Positions 23,201 to 36,200 of a stretch of DNA of 64,000 nt are shown one piece after another. The notes beneath the pieces are model-generated. The model was not told the DNA's origin. It ran no database searches and worked only from the letters and a program-made list of their open reading frames with translations. Position numbers and translations under genes: made by a program. The stretch comes from Callorhinus ursinus (lineage: Eukaryota > Chordata > Mammalia > Carnivora > Otariidae), in NCBI RefSeq assembly GCF_003265705.1, contig NW_020312817.1, positions 54,068,794 to 54,132,793 of the forward strand, read 5' to 3'. Every line of letters starts with the position of its first letter. Within the stretch, counting starts at the first letter, position 1.

Positions 23201-26200
23201 TAAGATCACAAATCCTGCAGGCGAACGTGTGTGCGCTCTAACAAGCATGCTGCGCAGCGGACCCCACCCCCATAAGCAGCTGCAGCTGAAAAGAACAAAG
23301 AAATCTCCTTGTCTTTCCTTTCTCTGGCACATGCATTCCTTGAATTCCCGTGCCTGACACACATTCACCATGGAACTAGAACATTCTCACCTCTCACCTG
23401 ACCTCCAGGTTGGTCAACCTGCCCTTGTTTCCCATGGGGATCTCATCAAGGCCATATTGCTTGATACCCTTCTCGGAAGCTTCCTCTTTCGCATATTAAT
23501 TTTAAAGTGACTTGGGTAAATTCAAGATAGTCAATTCTGCATTGGATTGTCACATCCCAGCAAGGCTGTCTCTATGATTGGCTTCAATGGCCTTTTATTG
23601 CTGACAAAGTTCCAGTTTGACACAGTATCTCTCTCAAGGGTATGGGTTCCCTGACCCGCTGTTGCTTGCCTACAAGAATAGTATTCAATAACCAACACCT
23701 TCTTCCAAAACAGGACGACTAACTCAAATGAGATACAAACCTTTGCCTCATCTGCATTCATGAGCTGCCCGCAGAGCAGGAACCCCTCATACTGGTTCCA
23801 GGGAACCACAGGCTCCGGGAGGTCTCGGAGATAGAGCTTTAACAGGGAGGCCACTGTGTGCACGTCTGTCTCTCTGCAAAAAAAAAAATAAGCAATGTTC
23901 TTTGAAAGTGAAACTCCAGAGCACTCCTCACCTCCCCCCTGGTGATCCATTGAATAGAATCCCAGGTTCCCAAAGGGAGTTTTGCAAAGGAGTAGAGTCT
24001 GATAAAGATGTATCCAAACACACCACCTTTGCGAATATTCTAGAAAAATGACCCCCAACACTTCTTCCTTTATCTCTTACACCAACTACCTCAAAGGTAA
24101 GTTCAAGGTCTACCTTTTCATTAATCCTATTAACTTATTTTTGTCTTCATCTCTTTCTTTTTTATCCAAGTCACTTGGTGCCTCACAGTTTTGCATTTTC
24201 TACTTAGTCTCTAATTTTTCATGTGATAACTCATTTATACCTTATGGCCCATGATCTCTTTAAATCCTCAGAGAGCTTAGAACATTTCTGGGATTCATTC
24301 ACATATTTGCACAATCACGCATTCAGTCAGCAAGCATTGAGAGAACCTACTAGGTGGAAGATACTCTGTCAAGCACTGTGATTTCAGCGGTGAACCTGAG
24401 GGATACACTGAGCCACAGAGCTGTGCACACTCACAGGTTACCAAGTCATTACAATATTGTGAGGTTAGTACCATGACAAGAAAGCCCAGGACCTGGGACT
24501 GTATGGAAGTATGAAAAAGAGGAACATCCAGTGCAGAGTCATAGGGGACAAGGTCTGAAGAGTGGCAAGGAGTTACAGCATGGGGAGGGAGCACAGGTAT
24601 CAGCCTGGAGGGTGGGAAGCAGAGGCCTTGCAGCAGACAGAGGTGGCATTCAGATGACTGCCTGTTCACCTAAGAAGGAGGCTTGTGTTTTTCAGTTCAG
24701 CTTCTCCAGCTTACAGCAGGAGTAGGCAAACCATGGCCCAGGAGTCAAATCTGGCCCAATGCCTGTATTTGTACAGCCTCTGAGCTAAGGATGGACTTTA
24801 TGGTTTTAAATGGTTGGGAACAAAACTCAAAAGAAGCCTATTTTATGCCCTGTGAAATATGAAATTTGAATTTCAGCATCCACACAGTGTTACAGGAATA
24901 TAGTCATGCTCATTTGTTTTTGCATTGACTTTGGCTGATTTTGTGCCATATTTTGTGCTAAGAGCAGAGCTGAGTAGCTGCAGCAGAAACCATCTGGGCC
25001 TGCAAAGCCTCAAAATTTCACATGTGGCCCTTCATCAAAGTCTGCTGACCCCTGGCATTTCTTCTGCAGTGCTATGAGAGAAAATAAGTCTGAATCTACC
25101 ATATGCTTGAAGTTCATTAGTGAAGAAATTATTTACTTTAATTTTATTTACTTCATAGAAAAAAAATGAGTATTCTTAAGCAAATGTCCAGGTAGTTATT
25201 TTGGAAAGCTATGATGTGGTAAGAGGTTCAGACCATGTGAGTGTCTCCTCGGTTTCAGGGATGGGGAATATAGAATTGGCTGGTAGAAGAGCTTCCTGGA
25301 GAAGGGACAGCAGGGGTCAGTTTGGGAAGAAGGAGCAGGCGGGAGGCATTGGAGACATCAGGACTTGACTGTAAAGCTCTGTCTTGATGTCCCGAGTAAG
25401 TTTTTTTGTTTGTTTTTGATAGCCAGTGTTTGGAGCTGTCTCCTGAAAAGGCCCCCCTTTGCAGCCTGTGAGCGCTTGGCCTCAAAATGAGAACGCGAAC
25501 TGGCATAGAGCCTGACTGTGCTGCATTGTTGCCTCAGGAAATTAGGGGTGGGAACCATTCACTTAAGGTGGGCATTCTGGAAAAGCCTTCCCTGCTGGGT
25601 CACTGCCTAAAAATATTCCTGGGCAAAGACCTCTTGTCAAAATACGTGAGAAGTTCCCAAGAAAATGGCAGAACGACAACCTGCTGACCCACATTCTCCT
25701 AAAGTCCCAGAGTGGCTCCTCCTCATGCCCCAGCACTGCAACCCTCTCTATGGTCTTAGTCCGAATCCAGGGCCTCTCCTTTACTCCACATCCAGTTACA
25801 CTCCCCAAGCCCCTTCACTGCTCTATTTCAGTAGGTAATGGCCTTTTGCCAGGATCCTGCCCCAGCTTCCTATCTGGACTCCTGCCTCCAGGGTTCCAGT
25901 CTCTGATGTACTGTCCCCTGCCTGGCACAGCCCCCAACACACAAAATACATCCAAGCAATGAATGTTGCCAACAACAATTTGAAATAAGAAAGACAGTAT
26001 CAATGATACATTAAAAAAAAAAGCAGAATCTTTTGGAGATAAATGACAACAACAAAACCCACAAACTACTAGATAGTTCAATCAGAAGAAACGACAGCAA
26101 AAATATCCAACCTTAGAAAAAAGAAAAGGTTATAACCACTGATATAGTGTAGATGCTTCAAAGTTATAACCAAAGAACACACTTACCTATGTAAATCATC

Positions 26201-29200
26201 TTGGAACATTTAAAACCAGAGAAAGCTTCCTGATTCATTTTACCAGGGGAAGATAATGCTGCTTGTCCTGGCTAACTCCTCATGCCTGCTTAATGTGTCT
26301 GAGCGTAAATGTCATTTCTTCTTAGGGGTCTCCCTAAATCCACCAGACTATGTCAAAAGGCTCCTATTCTAGGGCACCTGGGTGGTGCTGTCCGTTAAGC
26401 ATCCCACTCCTGGTTTTGGCTTAGGTTGTGATCTCAGGGCTGTGAGATCAAGCCCTGGGTTGGGCTCAATGCAGAGTCTGCTTAAGACTCTCTCTTCCCC
26501 TGCTCCTCCCCTCTCTAATAAATAAATAAATCTTTTTAAAAAGAGGCACCTGTTTTAAGTTCTCATAGTACCATCTAGTTTTCCATTTTAGCACTTAACA
26601 CGATGGAAATTATAGAATTATTTCTGTAAATTTTTAGTTTAATATCTGCGCCCCCATTGTAACATGGCCAAATCAGTCGTCACTGTTGCAGTCTAAATTT
26701 CCAGCATGATTTTTCCTGAGTTTGCTATTCCTTCAACCCAATGAACCACCTTTAAATGATTTTTTTTAAGTCAAGAACTAAAGACAAGTCAGGAGCCAGG
26801 TGACTTCTGAGTTAAACACCTGATCCACCAGAGATTAGCCCAGGCACCACCGATGGTTCTGCCAATCCTTCCCTGGTAGCACGGACCTTAAAATGTGGCA
26901 CATCTGTATGTTTCTCACAGAAATATAGGTATCAGAAGTATGTTAGTTTTGTGGCGGATCGTATCCAGCCCAGCAGAAACTCAACAAAGAGATTTTAAAA
27001 TTTACATGTATATGTTTAATGAGAATCAGATATAGCTGCACTAGAATCTACCAAATAAAAACTCCTTTGTTTCTCTTCATTCCAGTGAGACAATTTGGGA
27101 GATCTCAAACCACACATATGACCAACATAGGTCTAGATGAGTACCCACAAGGATTATGTAGATCCAGAATTGGCCCTGTGAGGACTCTTAAGAGCCCCAG
27201 GTAACCCCTCCTATTTCTAGGTGTGTAAATTCTACTTCTTAGGGCGGGGTAGAGAGGTCATGACAAGCTGTGTAACTTTCCTTCTTCCAGCTCCAAATAT
27301 TTCACAGGAATCAAAGACTATGACTCCACCACCCAGGCTGACTTTATAGGTATATAAAATCAAGCCCAGGGCAAGTATCTGACAAACCCCTGCAATCACC
27401 TTTCTTCCTCCTGGCTGACTGTTCATATCGCTTTAGCAACAACCTGCCTGTATCTTTTGATCAACTCAAAGCTAATTAAAAACATAAGAAGAAAACTGAA
27501 TACAAAGGTGGTAAACTTAATTGAACAGGTGCCTGATAATAAAATGCAATTTATAGTGCTGCTGAGAGGTCTGTAAATTTGATGCCCATAACCTGCTGTA
27601 GTTCCAGTAACAACTCCACCCATTGCTTTCCTGTAAAAATACAGCACCCTTGGTAAGTTAACCTACTGCATGCCAACAGCCAAGACAGACATGCGGTGGT
27701 CCAAACTCAGGCAGTGGCTGTGAGAATGGAGAAAACAGATGGTATCAGAGATGCTGCAGAGGGAGAATGGGCATTGCTGGTGACTGAGGTGGATGATGGG
27801 GAGAGGGAGTTCATGGCACTTAGCTGTTCATGATTTTGCCAGGATCAGCCCTGTTCCTAGGTCCTAAATAACCTCTTGGAGAATTTCAACCTTTGCAAAC
27901 TGGATAGAGTTGAGGCCTGTCTCACCAAATCTTGATTTATGGGCTGCTGATTTGGAAAGAACAATGGCTCTCTCTTGCCAGCAGGACAAGCACACACAGG
28001 CAACCAGGGCGAATATTGCACTGTAGGCGGAGAATGTCCAACATCGGGGTGGAGGCTATAATAGGTGACTGTGGCAAAACAGAAAACCTCGGCTGGGTAG
28101 CTGGAGGGGGTGGGGTGGGTTGGCGATGGTGAGAAGAAATGTCACTACAGCTGGTATGCCCCAACCAAACCTGGGCAACCTCCACAGGGGAGGCATGGGG
28201 GGAACGCCAGACTGCTAAGACATCAGTATGTATGTACTCTCTCCAAAAAGGCTCAGAACTAAGTTCAGAGGTGGATGCTACGGTGGTCTCCCAAACTAAC
28301 AAGAAGTCCTGGTTCTGGCCATTTCTGGAAAGCTGAGGGAGAACATTGGAGCCCTTGGGCATAGATATGGTACGTTTGCTACCACACTGAGTCTGTTCGT
28401 ACAGCCAGCTCAGCTCCTCCACAGTCCTCGTGGGCCCGGCAGTGTGGGCCTTGAGCTAGGTCCCATCTTCCTCCCCTCCTGCCACGGCACTAACCCTAAC
28501 CCTACATCAGCGAGGCCCTGCTTCAAGTTCACACCATTCCTCATGTAAGTGACCAGCAAAACAAAAGGCTCTCTTTATGGCAAACCAGGACTTTGGAAGC
28601 ATCTGTGCAAGTCCTATAGTTCAGCTGGTAGAGAGAGGTTCTCCCACCCAAGTGAGGCAGGGGGAGGCCATGGTGAGGACAGGGTACCTGTCAAAGGAGG
28701 GCCGCTCCCCGGCATCAAAAGCATCTCTGAGCTGCTTCACCAGGTTGTCCTGCCCAGGCAGTCGGAAGATGCCCTCTTCATTCAGGCCGTGCTGGAGGAT
28801 GAACTCTGCACACTTCTCCACCAGGATGGGCACCAGGTGGGGGCCAAATTTCTGCTCATAGGCCACAGTCTCATCCAAACGCTGGCCAAACACGGCTGGG
28901 AAGAGAAAAACAGGACCTGCTCATCACTCTGACTTCCACTGGATGAACTGATAGGTCAAAGTGCTTTGCCTCTATCTAGATTTGTCTGTGTTGCCTGTAA
29001 CCCCAAAAGTTTTGGTGCAATGATACCAGACAAAAGGGAGGAGACAAGTCACCCATAATATCTCCTGGGGCTATACATTTGGGGCGGTCTCTGTCAGTCT
29101 TTTTCTCTCGACCCACATTTTTATATATTTAAAATAACAACTCATGGGCGCCTGGGTGGCTCAGTTGGTTAAGCGACTGCCTTCGGCTCAGGTCATGATC

Positions 29201-32200
29201 CTGGAGTCCCGGGATCAAGTCCCACATCGAGCTCCCTGCTGAGCAGGGAATCTGCTTCTCCCTCTGACCCTCCCCCCTCTCATGTGCGCTCCCTGTCAAA
29301 TAAACAAATAAAGTCTAAAAAAAATAAAATGTTAAAAAAAAATAACAACTCATTTTTACAGAGTACCTGTTGTGGGCTAGAAATTGTGCTAAGCACTTTG
29401 CACACCTGTTCTCATTTCATCTCAACGGCAACCCCACGAGGTAGCAGAATTGTTATACTCACCTTACTACTAAATACACTGAGCCTTAGAGGCACTAGTG
29501 AACTTGCCAAGGTCAGGTGGCAGGCCATGGTAGTCAGAATTCAAGCCCAGGCAGTCAACTCAAGAGAATGTGCTCTTAACCACAGCAGCAAGCAGGCTGT
29601 TTTGAATTCTGCTTGTGTCATATAGCATCAAAATATAACAGTCTATCACACGGATATCTCAAACTGTATTAAACCATTGCGGCATTTTTAATAATTTAGG
29701 TTGTTTACTATGTTTTACTACTTTTTTTTAAGATTTATTTATTTATTAGAGAGAGAGAGAGCATGAGCAGGAAGAGGAGCAGAGGGAGAGGGAGAACCCT
29801 CAAGCAGATTCCCTGCTGAGTGAGGAGCCCAACAATGCGAGGCTGGATCCCAGGACCCTGGGATCATGACCTGAGCCTAAATCCAGAGTCTGTTGCCCAA
29901 CTAACCGAGCCACCCAGGCGCCCCATATGTTTTACTATTTTTAAAATTGCCACAGTGAACATGATTATCCACCTAGCAGAGTTCCTGGAATGTATTTGGT
30001 GCAATGTATAATTTCTAATTAATTGCTTAATTAATTAATTAACATTTGTATGGGTGGACATAGGCTTTTCACTCTTTTGAACTATTTCCTTAGGGCAAAT
30101 TCCCATATGTAGAATTACTAGGTCAAGTGGTTTGAACATTTTTATGACTCAGTGGTATGCAAATTGTTGTCCAAAAATATTTTTCCAAATTACACTGCCT
30201 CCAGCAAAGCATGTGTGGACCAGCTCTAACCCAACCCTGTCTGTACTTGGCTCTATAATTTCCCCACCCCAGTGGTATAACAAGGTTAGTTTTTAAATCA
30301 GGACAATCATTGGCTACCCATTCTCCCACCAGGACCCCAGGCCCTCTGGTTCCTGGAGGCTCAGAGACAGGTCATGGCTTCAGCTCTGTCCTGCCTGATT
30401 TTCCCTCTCTCATAATTAGGACTCTGCTACACCGACCATTTCAATTGCCAGGACACTGCTTCCCAAAGTCCTTTGGTTTTCCCCATGGTTCTCTCTCTGG
30501 TGGGTCCCCTGTTTCCAGTCTCTAACTAATGCGGATTACCCCTATAAAGAGTTGTACTGAGTTCTTGAATCTACCACATCCTCTGCACTCCCACCCACTG
30601 CCCTAAGCCAGGCTAGACTACTCTCTCACCTCTCACATCTGTGGTCTGTTCTCTTCTGACATGTTCAAAGCTCTCCTGCTGCTTACTTCTCTAAACCGCC
30701 TCCAATTTACCTAAGCACACTCCCCTGCCCCCCAACCCTGTTCTTAATAGTCATCCACTTCTTCCCCAATTGTCACATTAGCATTTTCCAAATTACCCCT
30801 CAAAGTCCTAGGGGCTTCCTCTGCAGCCCCTCCCTCATCACATCAGGTGCTGGGAAGTGAGGGCAGTGATTCTAGGAGGAGCTGAGCATGGGGTGGGGGC
30901 AGGGTCCCTGTACTCCGACTCCCAACCAAACCCACTGGGCTGGTGTCTGTTTGACTTAATCCATTTCAGTGAGACTGTTCAACTGAATATTTCTGTGGCT
31001 AAAGTTTGAAAGTTGGGGCTGGCATTGCTTGGGCTGGCATTCAGTCTGACCCCCACCTACGTCTCTAGTGTGACTTCAGGTCACGCCCCCAAAGGCGCCT
31101 CACCTTGATGTTCCCAAAACCCACAGCTCTCGCCAGTCTTCATGCCCTTGGATGGTCTTCTCGTTGCCCAGTCTGTTCATCTCTCCTTCCTTGTCTGCTG
31201 GAATTCTATTTGTCTTCCTTGGCTGACTCAAATATCATCACGTCTGCCAAGCTTTCCTCGACCCCAGCCTGAGAGATTCTGTCCCTACTTTGTGTGCCTA
31301 TATTCCTTCTCAAATATCCCAATCCCTTTTGACACTGTACGGTAATTATGTGTACGTACCCACACCCTCTGCATGACTAGGTTCCCCAATGCTGGAAACA
31401 TGGGGATGCTCTCTTTTCATCCCCAGTATTCAGCATAGGGCCTGACACAAGGTAGATAGTCAGTAGGTTTTGCTGAATTACTTATTATTTCATCTTTAAG
31501 CAAGTGCTTTCCATGGTTAATGATTACTGTGGCATTTCTTTAAATACTAGTAGAGCTCTCCTCAGTGAAGAATTCAGCTCCACACTAGCATTTATTGAGT
31601 GCCAGCAGCAGGCCGTGTGGAATGAATAATACAGACAAGAGAACATAGGACATGGTTCCTGCTTTCAATAAACTTACACTCGAATTATGGAAATGAAATG
31701 ACAACGTGCAATATAATGAGAAACAATTAGAGGATGTCAACAGCGGTATAGAATTTGGCTCCTATATATCTGTGAAAGGAGCTGAACAGATATGGAAGGA
31801 AATGACTGAAATAATCTGACTTAAAACATAGACCACATGGCATTTGTAAAAATCCCTTGAGGGGCACCGCAAAGGGGGAGGCAGATGTGTTTCAGAGCAG
31901 CTGAAACTCAGGCTCAAGGGGCCCCCCCAGACCCTGACAGAGAACCATATCCCAAACACAACGTGGGGATACATGTGGAATTGTCAGAGCTGTCAAATGG
32001 GAGCTCCATTCCTGAGGTCCAGAGGCAGATGTTCCGTTTTGCAGGTGACCTGGAATCCAGCTCCTTCTTACAACCCTCTGGGTAGCAAGTGCCATATAAT
32101 TTTTCTCCCCATCCCAGCCTCCCAGCCTCAGCCTGTGCTCATCCTCTATCCCTCCCAGTCCCACAGTCAGTCACTGCGATGCCGTTCTCACCAGTCAACC

Positions 32201-33236
32201 CACTTCCCAACCCTCCTCTCTCTTCCATCCTCTCAGCTCTGCTGACTCCCAGTACCCTCCCCACCCCTTCACCTGTCACCCAGAGCTCCCAGGGAACACA
32301 GCATTCCATATCATGGGAGTTTATATTCCCAATCTCTGTAAAACCTTGGTTCCAAATCTTCCCCACTCACCTTGCACTCACACTCCTTCCCTTCTCTGAC
32401 TCAGCAGATGACCTTGGCTCCTCTTTCCCTTCTCTTCCTAAAGTGGAGGACATCATGATGACTCCCTCATCCCCAGTCCCTGCCTTTCTGGTCCCTCCTC
32501 CTCTGTCTGTCTGTCTGCTCTCAGAGGAAGAAAAGGACCCTGTGCTTTCCTCTAAGATGTTGTTTTTTCAGTCTGTGGGTTCCATCCTTTCCCACCTCTC
32601 CAGGACTTCACTCCATCCCTTTTGTATCTTTAATTTTTCTTTTTTTGAACGAAAGAGCCCAAGTGAGTCTAAGTCAGCCAATTTATGAAACAATAACTTC
32701 CTGCCCCAGCTCCCAAATGACCACTACTTGCCTTCCTTCTCTTCATCAGTATACTCATAAAAGAACAAGGCTGCTTCCATCCTCACCGGCTCTGCTTCTT
32801 CACTTATCAGCCTCTCAACCCATCCCAGTCTGGTTTCATCAGCCTGCATCTTTCCATCCAATCCACTCAATAAAATTTCCAGTGCCCTCCTAATGGCCAG
32901 ACATGGCCTATGTTCATTCCACACCCTGCTGGTCTTCCCTGGAGACTCTTGATACTGTTGATTCTCCTTCCTCATCAAGACTTTCTCCCTACGTGGTGAC
33001 AAAACCATCTGCTCTCATTCTAGTCCCATCTCCCTGCTGGCTCCTCTGCAGTCTTTTGCTGTGCTCCTTCCTCCACCTGCTCCTTCAGTGTGTCACTTCT
33101 GGGCATTCAAACTCCGCTGTCTCCTCCCTCTAGACATTCTCTTTGGCAAAGGTCTTATGATTCCATACATTTGGATATCACCTACAAACTGGTAACTTGT
33201 AAATCCACATGTCTGGTCCAGATCCATCTATCATCC

Positions 33237-33282
<46 letters not shown>

Positions 33283-36200
33283 ATCTACCTATCCTTTCCC
33301 ATCCAATATCTAATGGCCGTACTCCCAGTGTCTTCTCCAATCTCATTCTCGGCCCACCCCAAACACTCCCAAATCACTGCTTATCCTGTAGCCTTCTTAC
33401 CAGGCAATAGCATTCAGTCACTCAAGCAGTCAAGCATCAGGCATTTTCCTAGGCACGGAGAACAGAAAACCATCAACACGAGGTACCTGAACTCAACAAA
33501 CCTCATTAGCTCAAGTGTGAGTGTTAGGATTATCTGCAACGCCCTCTCTTTCCCTCCAAACTGATCAGCACTTTCTAAATTAAACCATCTCTCTTCTCTG
33601 TCCTTGCTGCTACTGTCAAAATTATTGTGATGGTTTCTTTTGCAACTCTGTTTCTTGTAAACTCCTTCCACTGGAATTCACACAATCAGTCAGCAAACAC
33701 AAACTGAGCATCTGCTGTGGGCCAGCCTCTTTGGTAGATGGAGATTTTGATAAAAAGAATGAAAAAAGGTCTTTGCTTTTGAGAAGTCTGGAGCTAATAC
33801 CCTCCCTCCCTCTGCCCACCTGGGAACCTGATTTTCCAGCAGCAGAAGTTACAACTGTCTTCTCCTCAGAGGGAACTGGTGTCTCCTTCCTCTGTCCTCA
33901 CAGAGCTCCCTGTAGATATCTCTATCCTACCACTTCTCACGTAGCTTAGTTTTAAACGTGACTCTCTTCTACCGGACTGTGGGCTCCTCAAAGGCAGACA
34001 GCCCGTCTGGTTCACCATCTATTTTTATTTCCTGGCACAGAGTCTGGCACATGATGGACCAGTCCTCGAAGAGCCGTCACCAGCTGTCTCCCATTCCTCT
34101 CGTCCTCCGCCCCTTCTCTCCTGAAAGTACTCTGATCAGCACTTCTCCAAACTTGCTCTTGTCAAAGAGATCAATGGCCTTTACATTTTTAAAACCGAGG
34201 AGTCAAATTCTGTCTTCCTCTCAACTGCTCTATCAGCACCACGTGACAGAGCACATCGCTCCTTCTTGAGACATGTTTCACACGGCTTTTGGCACTCCCA
34301 CTTGGTTCTTGATTTATCTCACGGGCCATACTGCCTCAGCCTCCTCGGATGATTCCTCTTTTTCTCCTTGTCCTCTAAATGTTGGAGTGTCCTGGGCCTG
34401 CCTTCCCTCCTCCTCGTGTGTTTCTTAGCACCCCCACTGTTTCGTATTACCCATACGACAGAGACACTGAACTGCACACTGCCTGCCTAGAAATCGGAGC
34501 TCTTCCCTCCAACAAGACAAGGCCCCTGCAGGCTGTAGAGACCGCAAGACCAACAGGAGAGAAAGGGCATCCTGGTTTTCTTTAGTTTGTTTCCATCAGG
34601 CTTTGCCACTCTCCATCTCTGATCACATACGAGGAGTTTGGAGTAGAAATTCTTCCCGGAGCTCCAAAGACCCAGGCCTGAGTTGCACCTCTGACTTCTC
34701 AGTCCTGATGACCACCCTCTGATCCTGGGTGGATCTGAAAGAGCCTAGACCCCAAGGAAACTAGGGAACGAGGAAGACAGCAGACAGCGGGGTGGGAGGC
34801 ACCTGAAGACCATTCTCCACCCCAGGCTCCCCTGCCTCCCAGGCTGCACCCACTCCTTCAAGGAACGATTGCCCCTGCTCTTCCTGCCCTTACCAGCCAG
34901 TCATCCACTCAGAACTGCTCCTCACTTTGGACCAGCCACTATTAATAGAGGCATTGCCATCTTAATGGGTACAAACCTTAATTGATTAATTATAATATAT
35001 AATGTAATAATTCTAATTACTAATGCATTTAATTAAGTTAATTTTATGAAGAAGTGCCCTAGAAGGTTTCATGTGTGCTCTCACTTAGTCCTCATAAGAA
35101 CCCTACAAAATAGGTATTATTGTTCCATTTTACAGATGGATAAACTGAGACTTAGATTAGGAGTTTGTCCACTATCATATTTACCCCGTGATTCTAAATT
35201 CAATACTTTAATCTCTCTGTTTAAAGCCAGTGGAATACAACTGTCCAGGTGAAATTTCAGACATCACTAAGTCTCAAGGGGAAGAAGAAAGGGGTAGGTG
35301 GCTGCCTAAGTCTCTGCCTGTGGGCCATCCTCCGCCCTTTACTTCTAAGCTTCCTCCTCAGATTTGCTAGGCAGCCCCAGGACACGGTCGCTCTGGGGAA
35401 GTGAAAGTGGAAGGATTATCTGTCACCTCCTTTCTAACCTCAGCACCCCCTTCCTCACCACACAGACACTCCTGGGTTCAAGACAAGAGCCCCTCCCCAC
35501 CCTGCCTCTGGTCCAGCCCCGGTCCCCAGAAGGGCCCGCCCCGCCCTGTCCCCTCTTTCCCATTGGCCCTGGGACCCAGCACTGGTACCTGCTTCCCAGG
35601 GGCTCAGGTCCAGGAACGTCCCCATCTCCACAGGAGAGGGAAGGGGAGCTGGGCAGAGTGCCTTTTAGTGGAAGAATTGAATCACAAAATAGGGAAGAAA
35701 TACCTTTCTTTCGGAGCTTGGGGGTTTTCCTCCTGAAATTCCAGCAAGAGAGCAGTGTCAGGGCAGAAAAGCCACAGCCCAGGTCCCACCGCCGCATCCT
35801 AAGAATATGAGGCATGGTGGGGGCCAAGGAACCACAGCCTCTGCTGGGCCAGACTCAGGCCTTCCCTCCTCTCCAGCCTGGAAGAACCATCCTCTCTCAC
35901 TTCCAGATCAACACACGCTTGTAAGTACTGCTCAGGTTCTGTCTGACTCCAGCACGGAAATCACGGGATCTGTCGGCACCTGCCCCTGGCCCTCCCTTCC
36001 TCCTTCCCACACTACTTCCCCTCCCCACTCACCTTTACACACATGAGTCTTGGCTTTTAAAGAGTGAACATAAAGCTGTCAGGGCCCGCAATAAAAAGAA
36101 GTGCCTCCTTTTACTTAGCAGCTAATTGTCAACTGCCATTCAAGGGATAGAATGGAGGTGGGTTTAAAAAAAAAAAAAAATCCCCCACACAAGCCCTTAC

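Larger units (their letters stand above)
20608..23740 (-). other. ARHGAP25: ARHGAP25 intron 5
   Basis: 3133 bp, GT-AG. Holds a CanSINE, the 47-bp inverted repeat, a hAT relic and a direct duplication (separate entries). Confidence 0.9.
23874..28687 (-). other. ARHGAP25: ARHGAP25 intron 4
   Basis: 4814 bp, GT-AG. Contains an old repeat at about 24290-24640, a hAT relic, one CanSINE, and an unassigned block at 27240-28430 with a 161-codon open frame on the gene strand at 27937-28422 that matches nothing I recognise. Confidence 0.9.

Noticed and set aside
28491..28503. Telomere-like taaccctaaccct
   Set aside because: Only two units; too short to call an interstitial telomeric repeat.
32089..32688. 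199-codon plus-strand frame
   Set aside because: Pyrimidine-rich, low-complexity translation next to L2-derived sequence; no domain.
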